Source of the DNA: a virus
DNA: 58,834 bases
Reading direction: 5' to 3' (one strand)
Virus record (IMG/VR): IMGVR_UViG_3300042691_017652
Coordinates: 1-58,834 of that record
In this document: positions 8,080 to 16,882 of the stretch, piece by piece
Position numbering within the stretch: the stretch's first letter is position 1
How the letters are laid out: the number at the start of each line of letters is the position of its first letter
Program-made: the position numbers and the translations under genes
The notes under the pieces: generated by a model
Told to the model about the DNA's origin: nothing
What the model saw: only the letters and a program-made list of their open reading frames with translations
Databases searched by the model: none

Positions 8080-8826
8080 TTAACAAGCTACCTTACCACC
8101 CTTCTTGAATGTCCCGGAAAGCTGGGAAATCGCGACGGGTTTAGAAGGAGCCTTTTTCGGCATTGCTACGGGTCGGCCCGAATCAACTACGCCCCCCGTA
8201 GCAAAATGCTTTTTTGTGGCACCACCTTTCTTGTAGCCACCAGCATTGCCCATCTTGACGTCGCCAGTCGGAGCCGAATTATGGTCGGGCTTAGCCTCCA
8301 CCACCTTCGTCGTCTTCTTGGCCATCGTCTTGATGATGCCGCCATTCTTGAACCCGCCTTGACCGTCCACCACGCCACCGGTCGCGTACTCACCCGGTTT
8401 CGTCGACTTGGCGACACCGCCCGTCCTCAATCCCTTGTGCGCTTTCGAGGCAGGTTTACCGGCATGCTCTTTGAGTGCTTCCAATGCGCCACCCTTCTTG
8501 CGCATCATCGGACGACCCATCGGCATTGCGGGAGCGGGAGCGGGTCCAACACGAGGAACCGATGCCGCCGCCGGAGTCGGAGCTTTCGCCATACGGCGAG
8601 TAGCCATTGCTCTTGCTGCAGCAGGGTTACCGATTGGGGTGGTCGGAGGGGGAGAACCCGCTAAAGCGCCCATCGCGCCACCGATCGCTTTTCCCATAGG
8701 TTTATGACCCATCTCGCCGCCCTCTTTCATGAGTCGCTTGTGAGAGGCAGATCCGCCGCTCTTGAGCTTCAACATGACCGAGGGCTCGGTAGTCATCATT
8801 TTGACCATTGGTTTAAATTGGCCCAT
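8080..8826 (-). CDS. Basic Gly-Gly-repeat protein of the head module, 248 aa
   Basis: Extremely Lys/Gly/Ala/Pro-rich and probably disordered. It carries about eight copies of a short motif of the form aromatic/basic-x-Gly-Gly-hydrophobic (KKGGALEA, LRTGGVAKS, YATGGVVDG, FKNGGIIKT, YKKGGATKK, FATGGVVDSG, FKKGGKVAC). Single copies of the same motif occur in at least three other virion-region proteins in this window. No enzymatic domain is visible. Possible roles are DNA binding inside the head or a tether; this is inference. Confidence 0.65.
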   Translation of the reverse strand: MGQFKPMVKMMTTEPSVMLKLKSGGSASHKRLMKEGGEMGHKPMGKAIGGAMGALAGSPPPTTPIGNPAAARAMATRRMAKAPTPAAASVPRVGPAPAPAMPMGRPMMRKKGGALEALKEHAGKPASKAHKGLRTGGVAKSTKPGEYATGGVVDGQGGFKNGGIIKTMAKKTTKVVEAKPDHNSAPTGDVKMGNAGGYKKGGATKKHFATGGVVDSGRPVAMPKKAPSKPVAISQLSGTFKKGGKVAC

Positions 8827-8835
8827 GATGCCCCC

Positions 8836-9228
8836 TTACGTTGGCGATCTGTAAACGATCGTTACACGAGCCGCGCCAGCAGATGCAGCGGTACCGGTTT
8901 GGCTGAAGGTCACAGTCGCGTAATCAACGTCGCTGTTTCCTACATCCGCCCAAGCACTGTACACCCCGGTCGTAGCCACCGATGCGCGACCAGCCGTGCC
9001 AACCGAAGTCGCAGCGACATAAGCCGCAGCGGATCCAGTCTTTCCGACCGTCACGGTGTTGGTCGTTCCTGCGTTGAATGCCGTGGTCACATCAATATTA
9101 ATATCGACGATCTGAGCATTTTTAGGCAGGGTGCCAATCATCACCGCCGAAGTATCGGTATAGGCAATGGTCGCCGTGATCGCGGAAAGCATACCCGCGA
9201 TATTGGTTACTTCATTATCGTACGCCAT
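8836..9228 (-). CDS. Putative head decoration / minor capsid protein, 130 aa
   Basis: A small, beta-strand-rich Ala/Thr/Val protein (AQIVDINIDVTTAF, TNTVTVGKTGSAAAYV, VDYATVTFSQTG, AARVTIVYRSPT) encoded immediately downstream of the major capsid gene, the usual position of decoration or cement proteins. It is separated from that gene by a stable hairpin. Assignment rests on composition and position. Confidence 0.55.
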   Translation of the reverse strand: MAYDNEVTNIAGMLSAITATIAYTDTSAVMIGTLPKNAQIVDINIDVTTAFNAGTTNTVTVGKTGSAAAYVAATSVGTAGRASVATTGVYSAWADVGNSDVDYATVTFSQTGTAASAGAARVTIVYRSPT

Positions 9229-9246
9229 TTGACTCTCCTAGTTGGA

Positions 9247-9266
9247 GCAGGGGCTCGCGCCCCCGC
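9247..9266 (-). terminator. Hairpin directly after the capsid gene
   Basis: An 8-bp stem on the minus strand with a GCGA tetraloop (GCGGGGGC / GCCCCTGC, one G-U pair), starting four bases after the MCP stop codon. No T-tract follows. A likely processing or 3'-end protection element for capsid mRNA, or a weak terminator. Confidence 0.55.
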
Positions 9267-9269
9267 AAT

Positions 9270-10184
9270 TTAGACGCCAGGAGTGCCGTACATTGCCCGA
9301 GGATCGGTGAAGCCGACGTCGTAACGCTCGGTCGCCTTGTAGCGCATCGAGTCAGTTTCGAAGTCACCTTCCATCGTCTTCTCAAGCGCACGACGCATCA
9401 TGAGCTTCATGCCTTCAGGAGCATCAGTCTGCACCCACCAAGCCGTTGCCGAGGTAAGACGCGAAAGAACTGCGGCACCTTCGTCGAGCAAGCCAATCGA
9501 CTTGACCGGGTTGATGTCGTTGTTCGCGGTACCTGCACGGAGCACGGACTTTAGCAACACTTCGGCCTGGAAGACGTTACCGGGTGCGACCACCAACTGG
9601 CGGGGCACGAGGCGGATCTTCTTGCCGTTGTTGTCCACTGCCTGACGGACCTGAATGAGCATCTGCTCAAGCGAGGTCTGCGAAAGGTTCGCAGCGGTGG
9701 AGAGCTGGTTGCTAAAGGAGCCGTTAACAATGGGGTGTGCAGTGTTAATCAATGACACACCGTCGCCACCGGGGTAGGAGCTGTTGAAGGCGCGGTTCAA
9801 CACGTTCGCCGACAGCGTCTCTTTGGTCTCGATGAGAGACTGTGCGAGGTGCTTGGCGTAAACCTGACCGATCCGGATGTGGTCGCCGTCTTCCACGAGC
9901 ACTTTGGTCAACGCAAAGGCCAAGCCATAAACGTTGTACACGTAGCGCTTGAGGAAGAGCACACCACCCTGCTGATAGGTCACTGGAGTACCATCAGGCA
10001 GTTGAGGTGCTGCGCCAAATCCGTACAGGACTGGCTCTTCGTGGTAATTACGAGGAATGCCTTGCTCCTCGCGGAAGACTCTCGACCACTCGTCCTTGCG
10101 TTGCTCGTAAATACCGTCAAAGCATTCGTTAAGGATAGGCTCGACTATCGACCGAAAGTCGGTACTGCGCATCGGGGCTGCCAT
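9270..10184 (-). CDS. Major capsid protein, 304 aa
   Basis: The size and motif pattern fit an HK97-fold coat protein: an N-terminal helical segment (SIVEPILNECFDGIYEQRKDEW), a central ALTKVLVEDGDHIRIGQVYAKHLAQSL helix, the loop motif LINTAHPIVNGSFSNQ (widespread in capsid proteins of this type), and a long VRQAVDNNGKKIRLVPRQLVVAP segment. It lies downstream of portal, GroES-like and scaffold-like genes and upstream of decoration-like genes. No N-terminal cleavage peptide is evident. Role: forms the icosahedral head shell. Confidence 0.88.
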   Translation of the reverse strand: MAAPMRSTDFRSIVEPILNECFDGIYEQRKDEWSRVFREEQGIPRNYHEEPVLYGFGAAPQLPDGTPVTYQQGGVLFLKRYVYNVYGLAFALTKVLVEDGDHIRIGQVYAKHLAQSLIETKETLSANVLNRAFNSSYPGGDGVSLINTAHPIVNGSFSNQLSTAANLSQTSLEQMLIQVRQAVDNNGKKIRLVPRQLVVAPGNVFQAEVLLKSVLRAGTANNDINPVKSIGLLDEGAAVLSRLTSATAWWVQTDAPEGMKLMMRRALEKTMEGDFETDSMRYKATERYDVGFTDPRAMYGTPGV

Positions 10185-10197
10185 TTCTTAGCCCTCC

Positions 10198-10797
10198 TTA
10201 GATAGCGTTAGAAGCGGCAACGTACTGGCTCTTCGAAATCTGAGCGCGTACGATGACGAAATTGTCACCCCAGGCATTGTCCGGGTACGGGGCGATGTCG
10301 ATAATGCGCATTTGAGCGTTATTACCGGAACCGGCCAGTGTGTTGGACAGGGTAGCCTGCGAGAGACCCGTGGTGGTGGAACCCGCCGTAGTATTGCTCA
10401 GGTTCGCCTCGTCGCCGATCGAAGTCTGGGCAAGAGTGCCGTCCGACTGGATCTCGTACACGATGTTGGGGTCCTGATAATAATAGGCGACTACCGAGCC
10501 GACCTGGAACGACTCACTGGCTGGCCAGTAATTCGAAACCCGGCGACGACCGGTAGCGTCGGTCCACTCAACACCGGCGAAAGCGCCCAGGAAGGCGTCA
10601 CCAGCGGCAGCGACCACGATGTAACCACCAGTGTCCATCTTCACGGGCTGACCCTTGAGAATGGTGGTGGCATAACCTAAAGAAACGTTTCCGGAAGTGG
10701 AAACGGCTTGAATACCGTTGGCAAGCGCGGCAGCTCTGTCCAGACCCGAAGGGTGAAATGCTGGACGCAAGCCAAACGGAGCAGATGTAGCAGACAT
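10198..10797 (-). CDS. Head structural protein, 199 aa (decoration/spike-like)
   Basis: The N terminus SAPFGLRPAFHPSG is a recurrent phage head-protein motif. The remainder is beta-rich, with a GQPVKMDTGGYIVVAAAGDAFLGAFAGVEW segment resembling the beta-tulip fold of decoration proteins. Encoded just before the major capsid protein. Likely virion-exposed head protein; assignment by motif and position. Confidence 0.65.
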   Translation of the reverse strand: MSATSAPFGLRPAFHPSGLDRAAALANGIQAVSTSGNVSLGYATTILKGQPVKMDTGGYIVVAAAGDAFLGAFAGVEWTDATGRRRVSNYWPASESFQVGSVVAYYYQDPNIVYEIQSDGTLAQTSIGDEANLSNTTAGSTTTGLSQATLSNTLAGSGNNAQMRIIDIAPYPDNAWGDNFVIVRAQISKSQYVAASNAI

Positions 10798-10822
10798 CGA
10801 TATCTCCTAAGAATAGAATCCG

Positions 10823-11359
10823 TCAGTTAAAAACTGGCACGGGGCGTTCTTCATCCATAGAAGCGATACCATCGCCTTCGAGCATACCGAGAGACCTACC
10901 GCGCGAATCTCGACCCAACTGCTGCTCGGCCTGAACGCGGATTTTGTCCGCTTCGTCCTGGGGAGCGTAGTGGTGAAATTCTTCCATGATCCCTTGGTAA
11001 ATGTCTTCGGGGATCTTGTACAGTAGCATTTCGTTACAAGCGATAAACCCTTCATGTTCCCCTGCTTTTACTCGGTAATTCTCAAAGCCAGGAACTTCCT
11101 CGGGTTTTACCGGCGTGTAACCCATCCTCAATCGCTTGTGGATTGGATCGTAGCCGTTGGTGGAGGATAGCCAACACAGATGAAATCCCGGAATTCCGGG
11201 TGGTTTGGGGAGGGATTCTTGAATCCACTCGTCTCTGAACATCCTACGACGTTCGCGGCTGCTTGCCAAGCTCTCGTCAGCTGACTGTCTTCCGTCCTGC
11301 ACTGCGCGGGACTCACGGCCACCTGCCGAAAGATTCTTTTTGAGTCGTTCGTCTCTCAT
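10823..11359 (-). CDS. Conserved phage head-module protein, 178 aa
   Basis: The preferred start is ATG 11359 (MRDERLKKNL), one base after the upstream stop and preceded by AAGGAA at good spacing. The first ~60 residues are charged and helical; the second half (GFHLCWLSSTNGYDPIHKRLRMGY, GFIACNEMLLYKIPEDIYQGIM) is compact and resembles conserved proteins next to scaffold genes in podovirus-like genomes. Exact function unknown. Confidence 0.65.
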   Translation of the reverse strand: MRDERLKKNLSAGGRESRAVQDGRQSADESLASSRERRRMFRDEWIQESLPKPPGIPGFHLCWLSSTNGYDPIHKRLRMGYTPVKPEEVPGFENYRVKAGEHEGFIACNEMLLYKIPEDIYQGIMEEFHHYAPQDEADKIRVQAEQQLGRDSRGRSLGMLEGDGIASMDEERPVPVFN

Positions 11360-11360
11360 T

Positions 11361-12365
11361 TCAGTTATTCCTTGTTCCGTGCATGCGGTCATATTCCATG
11401 TACTTTTGGATCATTTTCTTGCGTTCGGCGAGATTGTCCCACCTACCCGCTTCTTTGATCGCTAATACTCGCTCTGGCGACAAATGGAACCCTGCATTGC
11501 TATCGTTGCGATTGCCGTGTGCTGATTCTCTACCTGAGCCAGTAACCACCGAACGAGGTCTCCGATTGGATGACGAACGGTCATCGTTGGACGAATTGTA
11601 CCTGTGAGGCAGGTATTTTGTCAATCTATTATCCAGCTCCTCCCAGTAATCGGGGGTCTTCGGATCCCAGCCTTCTTTCGTCAGCTGCTCGTCGATCTTG
11701 GTGGTGATCTGCGAGTCCATATCCCGCCCGTTGGGGTCGTACCAGTCGTTGCGAGCCATCCAATTGGAGGCGTGCTTTTTCAGGGTAGGATCCGGAGCCT
11801 GGGGAACGTTCGAAGTAGGACCCGATTCGACGGCTTTACGCTTGAGTGCCTCCAGTGCTTCCGCCTGACGCCTCGCTTCGTACCACGCTTCTTGGGCTTC
11901 GGCTAGACTTGCACCATCCGCCTGTTCGGTCGCCTCTTTGATCTTCATCTTGGCGTACGTCATCCGCACCTGCGAGTCCTCGATCGCCTTGTCGAGTCGT
12001 GCAAGATCGGACCCCGCCGTTTTGCGCTCCAAGATCGCCAGCCTTTCGGCCATCCGTTCATTCTCGCGGCGCAGCGAATTGATGACGTGGCTCGACTCCT
12101 CGATTTTCGCTTTGGTCAAACGCTTTTTCAGGTGCCGCTCTTCACGCCTTGCCGCCCGGATTGCCTCGCGCTCGGGATCCACCTCTTCGCCGTCATCGTC
12201 GGCGTCGGTGTTCGAATTGGCGTTCGCCCGCTCGAACCCGTTCTGGACACCGATCTGCTCCATCTTCTGCTCGGTGTTTATCTCCTCGGGCGTCACCATC
12301 TCGACGATGGCTGAACCGTCCGGGGCTTCGGAGACCTGCATCTCCGCCTTTTCGGTCGCATTCAT
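11361..12365 (-). CDS. Scaffolding-like protein, 334 aa
   Basis: A highly charged protein between portal and capsid genes. An acidic N-terminal ~70 residues is followed by a long predicted coiled coil (about 75-190: EAIRAARREERHLKKRLTKAKIEESS..., RRENERMAERLAILERK) and a basic C-terminal third ending in a helical segment (ERVLAIKEAGRWDNLAERKKMIQKYM). Composition, coiled coil and position are typical of internal scaffolds for capsid assembly. No protease motif is seen, so the scaffold may exit intact. Confidence 0.65.
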   Translation of the reverse strand: MNATEKAEMQVSEAPDGSAIVEMVTPEEINTEQKMEQIGVQNGFERANANSNTDADDDGEEVDPEREAIRAARREERHLKKRLTKAKIEESSHVINSLRRENERMAERLAILERKTAGSDLARLDKAIEDSQVRMTYAKMKIKEATEQADGASLAEAQEAWYEARRQAEALEALKRKAVESGPTSNVPQAPDPTLKKHASNWMARNDWYDPNGRDMDSQITTKIDEQLTKEGWDPKTPDYWEELDNRLTKYLPHRYNSSNDDRSSSNRRPRSVVTGSGRESAHGNRNDSNAGFHLSPERVLAIKEAGRWDNLAERKKMIQKYMEYDRMHGTRNN

Positions 12366-12793
12366 AGGAAGGCCTTCACTTTCAACGGATCACCCGTCAC
12401 TTTAGAGATCACCTCGTGGTCATTGAAGATCGAGAACAGTGCGGTTTCACCCAGCTTCGGATCGCCGTACACGACCTCCCACCTGTCGCCGCCCCACTTC
12501 GGCATGCGAACGTAATCGCCCACCTCCACCCAATTGCCCTCCGGCCAGGGTTCGAGTGTGTCTCGCTTTTTGAATGCCAGCGGTCCAATCGCTATCACCT
12601 TCGCGACTTGATTGTTCCACTTTTCCGTTTCTTTCGTTTCTTCCACGATTAGTAGACCTGCAGCGGTCGCGGTTTTGCGGGTTTGACGCCACTGAACCAA
12701 AATGCGGCCACCTACGGGTACAGCACCGGGGTCGACAGCAGGAAATGCTTCCCGCAAAGCGGCTTCATTCGAAGCCTCCGGTTTATCAGTCAT
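12362..12793 (-). CDS. GroES-like co-chaperonin homologue, 143 aa
   Basis: Residues ~25-115 follow the Cpn10 pattern: PVGGRILVQWRQTRKTATAAGLLIVEE, with the T-x-x-G-L-I/L mobile-loop region, then AKVIAIGPLAFKKRD and VEVGDYVRMPKWGGDRWEV. Cpn10 relatives in phages (T4 gp31 type) help host GroEL fold the coat protein; the place in the capsid assembly module fits. The N-terminal ~24 residues and C-terminal extension are unusual for a host GroES. Overlaps both neighbours by a few bases. Confidence 0.72.
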   Translation of the reverse strand: MTDKPEASNEAALREAFPAVDPGAVPVGGRILVQWRQTRKTATAAGLLIVEETKETEKWNNQVAKVIAIGPLAFKKRDTLEPWPEGNWVEVGDYVRMPKWGGDRWEVVYGDPKLGETALFSIFNDHEVISKVTGDPLKVKAFL

Positions 12794-12971
12794 CGGAATC
12801 CTCTTCCATCAATAGATTGTTTAAAATATCCAGAGCTTTGTCAAGCCCTTGATTTTGGCCAACTAGGCGTTGGTAGGCCTCAAAGGTCGCAGGGGATCCT
12901 GCGGCCATTGCATCGCGCAAGCGTTGCTGCTCGTACTTCAGAGCCTCGACGAAGTCCGAGACGTAACGCAT
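12786..12971 (-). CDS. Small helical head-module protein, 61 aa
   Basis: A mostly helical polypeptide (DFVEALKYEQQRLRDAMAAG, AYQRLVGQNQGLDKALDILN) with an acidic C terminus. It overlaps the GroES-like gene by 8 bases and follows the 55-aa gene by one base, so it belongs to the portal-to-scaffold operon. No family recognised. Confidence 0.6.
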   Translation of the reverse strand: MRYVSDFVEALKYEQQRLRDAMAAGSPATFEAYQRLVGQNQGLDKALDILNNLLMEEDSDD

Positions 12972-12972
12972 G

Positions 12973-13140
12973 CTATTTCTTTTTCATCGAGGACAATGCG
13001 CCGCCCGACTTCTTGGCGGGTGCTTCGGTGCTCCCCTTCGACTGCAGGGACGAGCCGTCGAGCTTTTCGCCCATCGCGATCCGCTTGTGGTAAGGAACAT
13101 TTACCTTCGATGCGTTGATTTCGTACGTGGTGTTAGCCAT
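12973..13140 (-). CDS. Small basic protein, 55 aa
   Basis: Begins at ATG 13140 inside the end of the portal gene (8-base overlap) and ends at a TAG at 12973. It translates as MANTTYEINASKVNVPYHKR and ends in GGALSSMKKK. Lys-rich, with a Gly-Gly-Ala motif near the C terminus like other head-module proteins here. Small genes of this composition often sit directly after podovirus portal genes. Function unknown. Confidence 0.7.
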   Translation of the reverse strand: MANTTYEINASKVNVPYHKRIAMGEKLDGSSLQSKGSTEAPAKKSGGALSSMKKK

Positions 13141-15637
13141 TCATGCCTCCTAGTGCACGTTGTGCGCTGTCTTGCGCGGTGATTGCAGTTTCGAGCTGCT
13201 CGGATTGCAGCCTTTGCGCGTCGTGCGTAAGTTCTGCGGTCTTGATTCGCTCTTCGGTCAGGTTATCGCTGGCGTTGAGCGCAATGTCGATTTGCTGTTG
13301 GCGATTCTTGGCCAACGCCTCGAGCTTGATCTTCTCGGCGTCGAGCGCGAGTCGCGCCTTGTCGTTCTCGGCACGGCGTTGCGTTTCGGCCATTGAGGTC
13401 TCGAGGATCACTTGGTCACCGCCGTCCATCGGGGGCTTGGGCTTGAGCTGCATTAGCACCTGCTGAATCTGCTGGATCACCGGCATGACCTTCGCGAAAG
13501 CGTCTTTCGAGTCCATCATCACGTGTTGCGAGGCGAGTGCGTACAGCTTATCCACCTCTCCGGTGATTCCAGCGACGTCGTAGTCCTCGGGCTTCTTGCT
13601 GAGCGCTTTCTCGACATAACCGTTCATGTGGCCCAGGTACCAAAGGATCACGTGCTGCTTTATGTGTTCCACCAGCATCGGCATGAAAGTCGGGGCGATC
13701 ATTGGGTTCGCGCCCAGCATCGGGTTCATCGCGAAATCGAGGTGTGCTTGGATATGCGCGAGATGATTTTGGTGTGGATAGGCGAATGCTGCGCGACCGA
13801 TCGACATCGCACCATTCTCCTCCGCAGCGTTTATCTCCATCGGTTCGGCCACAGCGGGCATGATTTCGGTGATGTTCGGCACCTTCATCTGCTTGAGCAC
13901 CCGGTGCACAACCGCACGGCGATCGAAAAGGTCCGGATTCTTGTCCATCAGCGCCAGCACGGCTTGATTCTGTGCCATCCGCTGCGTTTCGGAGAATATA
14001 TGCGGATCCGACACCGGGATCACGTCCGAGTTCCTGTTGAAGTCCTCGCGCTTCACTTCGAGTTCCGCCGGAACGTCGTGCATGATCATTTCGTCGAGGT
14101 ACCAACGGTTGATGCGCTGCAGCACCATCAGCACCCGCTTTTGCGACTCGTGCAACCGGGCGTGAATCGCGCTAAATACCGCCGCGCCCTGCTCGATCAG
14201 CGCCTGGGTCGTACCGACCGGAGCAGTGGAGGCGATATCGGCGATCTTCTCTTCGCTCGTGGTCACCACGCCTTTCGCGGCTTCGGTCAGCCACCCCATC
14301 AGCTTGAACAGCACTTCGGACGGCGGGTTGAAAGGCATCGGCATTGCAATCTTGCGAATGTCGTCCACCCCCGGTGCACCCTCGATCTCGGTGATTTGGG
14401 TCACGTCGACGTTCTGGCTTTGGCCCGAAATCTTCGCCCCTTTGAGCTTGAGCATCGTCGCCGCGTTATTGATGTGCGCCGTGTCCAGCAGCGCCCGGAG
14501 TGCCCCAGTAAGTGCAGCCGACATGCCGCCGATCAAATGTGGAAACCCGATCGCCAGTGCTCCACGCCAAGGGATGAATTTGAACTCGATGATCCAGTCG
14601 AGCTTCGTGCGCGTCTCGTCCCCTTCTTCCCAATTTCGGTACCAGCCGACCACATCGGAGGTCTGCTCGTCGATCATCAAAATATAAGGGGCGATTTCGC
14701 CGTCGCATAGCGTATCCCACTCGCAAGACATGTTCACCATCACGTGGTACACACGCCGCAGCCCGTCCTCGTCATCGGTCCAAGTCTTGCCCTCGACCTT
14801 CTGGTTCGCCTTTTCGGGCTCGGTAAGCTCGGGCTCCTCGGCGACCCTAGTGACCGAAATGTCACGGTAAAGTCCCGCCTCGATCCGCTCGTTGAACATC
14901 TGCTCGGTGATGTCCTGCATCTCGGCGCAGCGGTTCGCGGTGTAGAAGCTCCCCGCCGCGTAAGGGATGATCAGATTGTCGATCGGGACAAATTCGGCGC
15001 AGGGGCGTTTTTTCTGCGGATCGTACCACAGCTTCAGGAACTGCGAACCCCCGAGTGGGAGCTGGGTGAGCATTTGCTCCTGCTCATCCCGGAATTCGAC
15101 GATCTGGTTCGTCAGCTGCCAGTTCATGAAATCGCGCTTGCGCTCGGCCCGATTCTTTTGCTCGTCGGTCACATCCCCCACCACATTCGTCCGTACGGGA
15201 CCGTCTGGCGGGAAAAGCTCTTTGATCGCCCTGGATTCGAAATCGACGCAGGCCTCGGCCATCACCGGGTGCACGACCTTGGATGCACCCTCGAAATTCG
15301 CACCACCCGGGGCGTCTTTCCCTAGACCCGTGCGTCGGATCCCCTCCTCGTACTGCTTGTCGCGCTCTTTCCGGGCTTCTTTATCCGCTTTGATCAGCTG
15401 GATCATCTTTAGCGCGAGCTTCGACAACTCCCAGGAGGGAACGGTCTCGGCCAGATTCTCGTAGAAGTCCGGATCCTCTTGTGGGCCCGCGAATTCACGC
15501 ATTCGGACGATCGCCGAGCCGTCGGGCTGCTCCTCGATCTCCGCGAACTCGTCGTCCAGGTCGACCATCAGACCTTCAGTATCCTCCGGCCCGGGGGTCA
15601 TTGGTGGCTGCTGCTGCGGAAAAGTGCTAGTGGCCAT
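13133..15637 (-). CDS. Portal protein, 834 aa
   Basis: A large protein two genes downstream of the large terminase. Portal-like features include a helical N-terminal third with GGANFEGASKVVHPVMAEACVDFESRAIKELFP, a central wing/stem region (FIEFKFIPWRGALAIGFPHLIGGM-type context, AALTGALRALLDTAHINNAATML), the YLDEMIMHDVPAE segment and a long C-terminal helical barrel-like coiled coil (ETSMAETQRRAENDKARLALDAEKIKLEAL). The length fits podovirus portals with a C-terminal barrel. Role: dodecameric DNA entry/exit ring at one capsid vertex. Confidence 0.85.
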   Translation of the reverse strand: MATSTFPQQQPPMTPGPEDTEGLMVDLDDEFAEIEEQPDGSAIVRMREFAGPQEDPDFYENLAETVPSWELSKLALKMIQLIKADKEARKERDKQYEEGIRRTGLGKDAPGGANFEGASKVVHPVMAEACVDFESRAIKELFPPDGPVRTNVVGDVTDEQKNRAERKRDFMNWQLTNQIVEFRDEQEQMLTQLPLGGSQFLKLWYDPQKKRPCAEFVPIDNLIIPYAAGSFYTANRCAEMQDITEQMFNERIEAGLYRDISVTRVAEEPELTEPEKANQKVEGKTWTDDEDGLRRVYHVMVNMSCEWDTLCDGEIAPYILMIDEQTSDVVGWYRNWEEGDETRTKLDWIIEFKFIPWRGALAIGFPHLIGGMSAALTGALRALLDTAHINNAATMLKLKGAKISGQSQNVDVTQITEIEGAPGVDDIRKIAMPMPFNPPSEVLFKLMGWLTEAAKGVVTTSEEKIADIASTAPVGTTQALIEQGAAVFSAIHARLHESQKRVLMVLQRINRWYLDEMIMHDVPAELEVKREDFNRNSDVIPVSDPHIFSETQRMAQNQAVLALMDKNPDLFDRRAVVHRVLKQMKVPNITEIMPAVAEPMEINAAEENGAMSIGRAAFAYPHQNHLAHIQAHLDFAMNPMLGANPMIAPTFMPMLVEHIKQHVILWYLGHMNGYVEKALSKKPEDYDVAGITGEVDKLYALASQHVMMDSKDAFAKVMPVIQQIQQVLMQLKPKPPMDGGDQVILETSMAETQRRAENDKARLALDAEKIKLEALAKNRQQQIDIALNASDNLTEERIKTAELTHDAQRLQSEQLETAITAQDSAQRALGGMNG

Positions 15638-15646
15638 ATTGGGTCC

Positions 15647-16882
15647 TTAGTCTTCCAGATTCGACATTTTGATATCGCGAGCCACCGATTTTAACTCATT
15701 GTACTTTTCCGGGTCTATGGCTCGTATGTCGCGCATCGTACGACGAAGTCCCATTGGGGATTCCTGGTAGGGCGACACCAATTGCCCGAAGATTTTCATT
15801 AACGGTGCATCACCCACATCCTCGGCGTATTCATACGGATCGCGCATAATTCCGGGCAGGTAATACAAATCACCGGCTATCGCCTCAGGATCTTCTTTTG
15901 GCATCGCACTTTGCACGAAACGAATGACCTCGTCTTCGTCCATACCCATTTTCAACGCCTGCGCCACCAGACCACCAATTGACGGGGTGGGGACGGGCTT
16001 CATCACAGTCTTGGCCACCTCGGACGCCACATCCCTCACGGGTTGCATAGCCACCGAGGGCAGCACCCGTTGCGCGGTTTGGGCAAGTGCGCCCTGCAAA
16101 ACCTGACGCCTGGACATCGGCGTTTGCGCGACCTTCTCGACCACTTTCTCCACCGAACCCGAGAGGGGATCGACCATGGTCTTCTCGGTCTGGAAGCGCT
16201 CCATGTCTTTGGCCGGTACCGGAAGCTTCGACTCCCTAGGACCGCCCAGATCCGGCAACCGCATGAACCCTCGCCTCGACAGGTCCGGCGTCTTCACACC
16301 TTTGGTGAGCAACTCGTCCGCCATCTGCTGTACGGTCTTTCCCTTAACACCACCACCCCCGGAGAAGGAATCGAGCGAATCCGTGTAAATCATTCGTCCG
16401 CCGTCGGCCATGTCCGGCGTGGTGTGCTCGATCATACCACCCTCGGCGTACCTGCGGAATCGCCCTTCGGGGATGGTCGCCTCGTGCCGCGCGGCGGGAG
16501 GGGCGGGGGGCTTGGCACGTGGACCGGTCATCCGGGCCTGTTGCGCTTCGTCCTGCAGCCCTTGCTTGATTAACCCCTGCAGCATCAGGTCGGCGTGCTG
16601 TCCGTACTGCTTGCGGAGATCGCCCACGAACTGCTCGTACCGGAGTCGATTTACGAAATCCCGCATTTCGGGAGTCTGTACGGTTTCACGTGGAGCAGCG
16701 ACTGGGGGGCGCATCGCCCGGAGCTTGTCCAACTCCTCGGCCTCGTTTTCGTTCAAGCTCGGTGCGTACAGCGCGGCGGTGATCCCGGCTGTGGGCTTGA
16801 ACCCCGCGAGCGGTCCGGCCAGGGTGAGCACATCCTCGGGGTTGAGGTAATCGCCGATCGTTTTCAGTAGATCATTGGGCAT
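15647..16882 (-). CDS. Hypothetical virion-module protein with Gly-Gly motifs, 411 aa
   Basis: Lies between the large terminase and portal genes, overlapping the terminase end by 11 bases. Residues 1-130 are helical and Pro-rich; near 140-160 there is RYAEGGMIEHTTPDMADGGRM, the same Y/F-x-x-GG-hydrophobic motif seen in other structural-region proteins. The middle has a curious SRRQVLQGALAQTAQRV stretch that resembles a twin-arginine motif but is internal, so it is not a signal peptide. The C terminus is helical. No enzyme motif recognised. Confidence 0.6.
   Translation of the reverse strand: MPNDLLKTIGDYLNPEDVLTLAGPLAGFKPTAGITAALYAPSLNENEAEELDKLRAMRPPVAAPRETVQTPEMRDFVNRLRYEQFVGDLRKQYGQHADLMLQGLIKQGLQDEAQQARMTGPRAKPPAPPAARHEATIPEGRFRRYAEGGMIEHTTPDMADGGRMIYTDSLDSFSGGGGVKGKTVQQMADELLTKGVKTPDLSRRGFMRLPDLGGPRESKLPVPAKDMERFQTEKTMVDPLSGSVEKVVEKVAQTPMSRRQVLQGALAQTAQRVLPSVAMQPVRDVASEVAKTVMKPVPTPSIGGLVAQALKMGMDEDEVIRFVQSAMPKEDPEAIAGDLYYLPGIMRDPYEYAEDVGDAPLMKIFGQLVSPYQESPMGLRRTMRDIRAIDPEKYNELKSVARDIKMSNLED

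Noticed and set aside
8052-9266. Strong intrinsic terminators after the 248-aa and capsid genes
   Set aside because: Both hairpins are stable but lack a T-tract, and the genes downstream would then need their own promoters, which I do not see. They are listed as hairpins with modest confidence only.
13523-14710. A 395-aa open frame on the plus strand opposite the portal gene
   Set aside because: It is the reverse frame of a well-supported portal gene, His/Arg/Leu-rich with no domain, as expected for a high-GC shadow. The same holds for the 355-aa plus-strand frame at 22404-23471.
15647-16882. Tat signal peptide (SRRQVLQG) in the 411-aa protein
   Set aside because: The motif lies around residue 250, not at the N terminus, and is not followed by a typical hydrophobic core and cleavage site.
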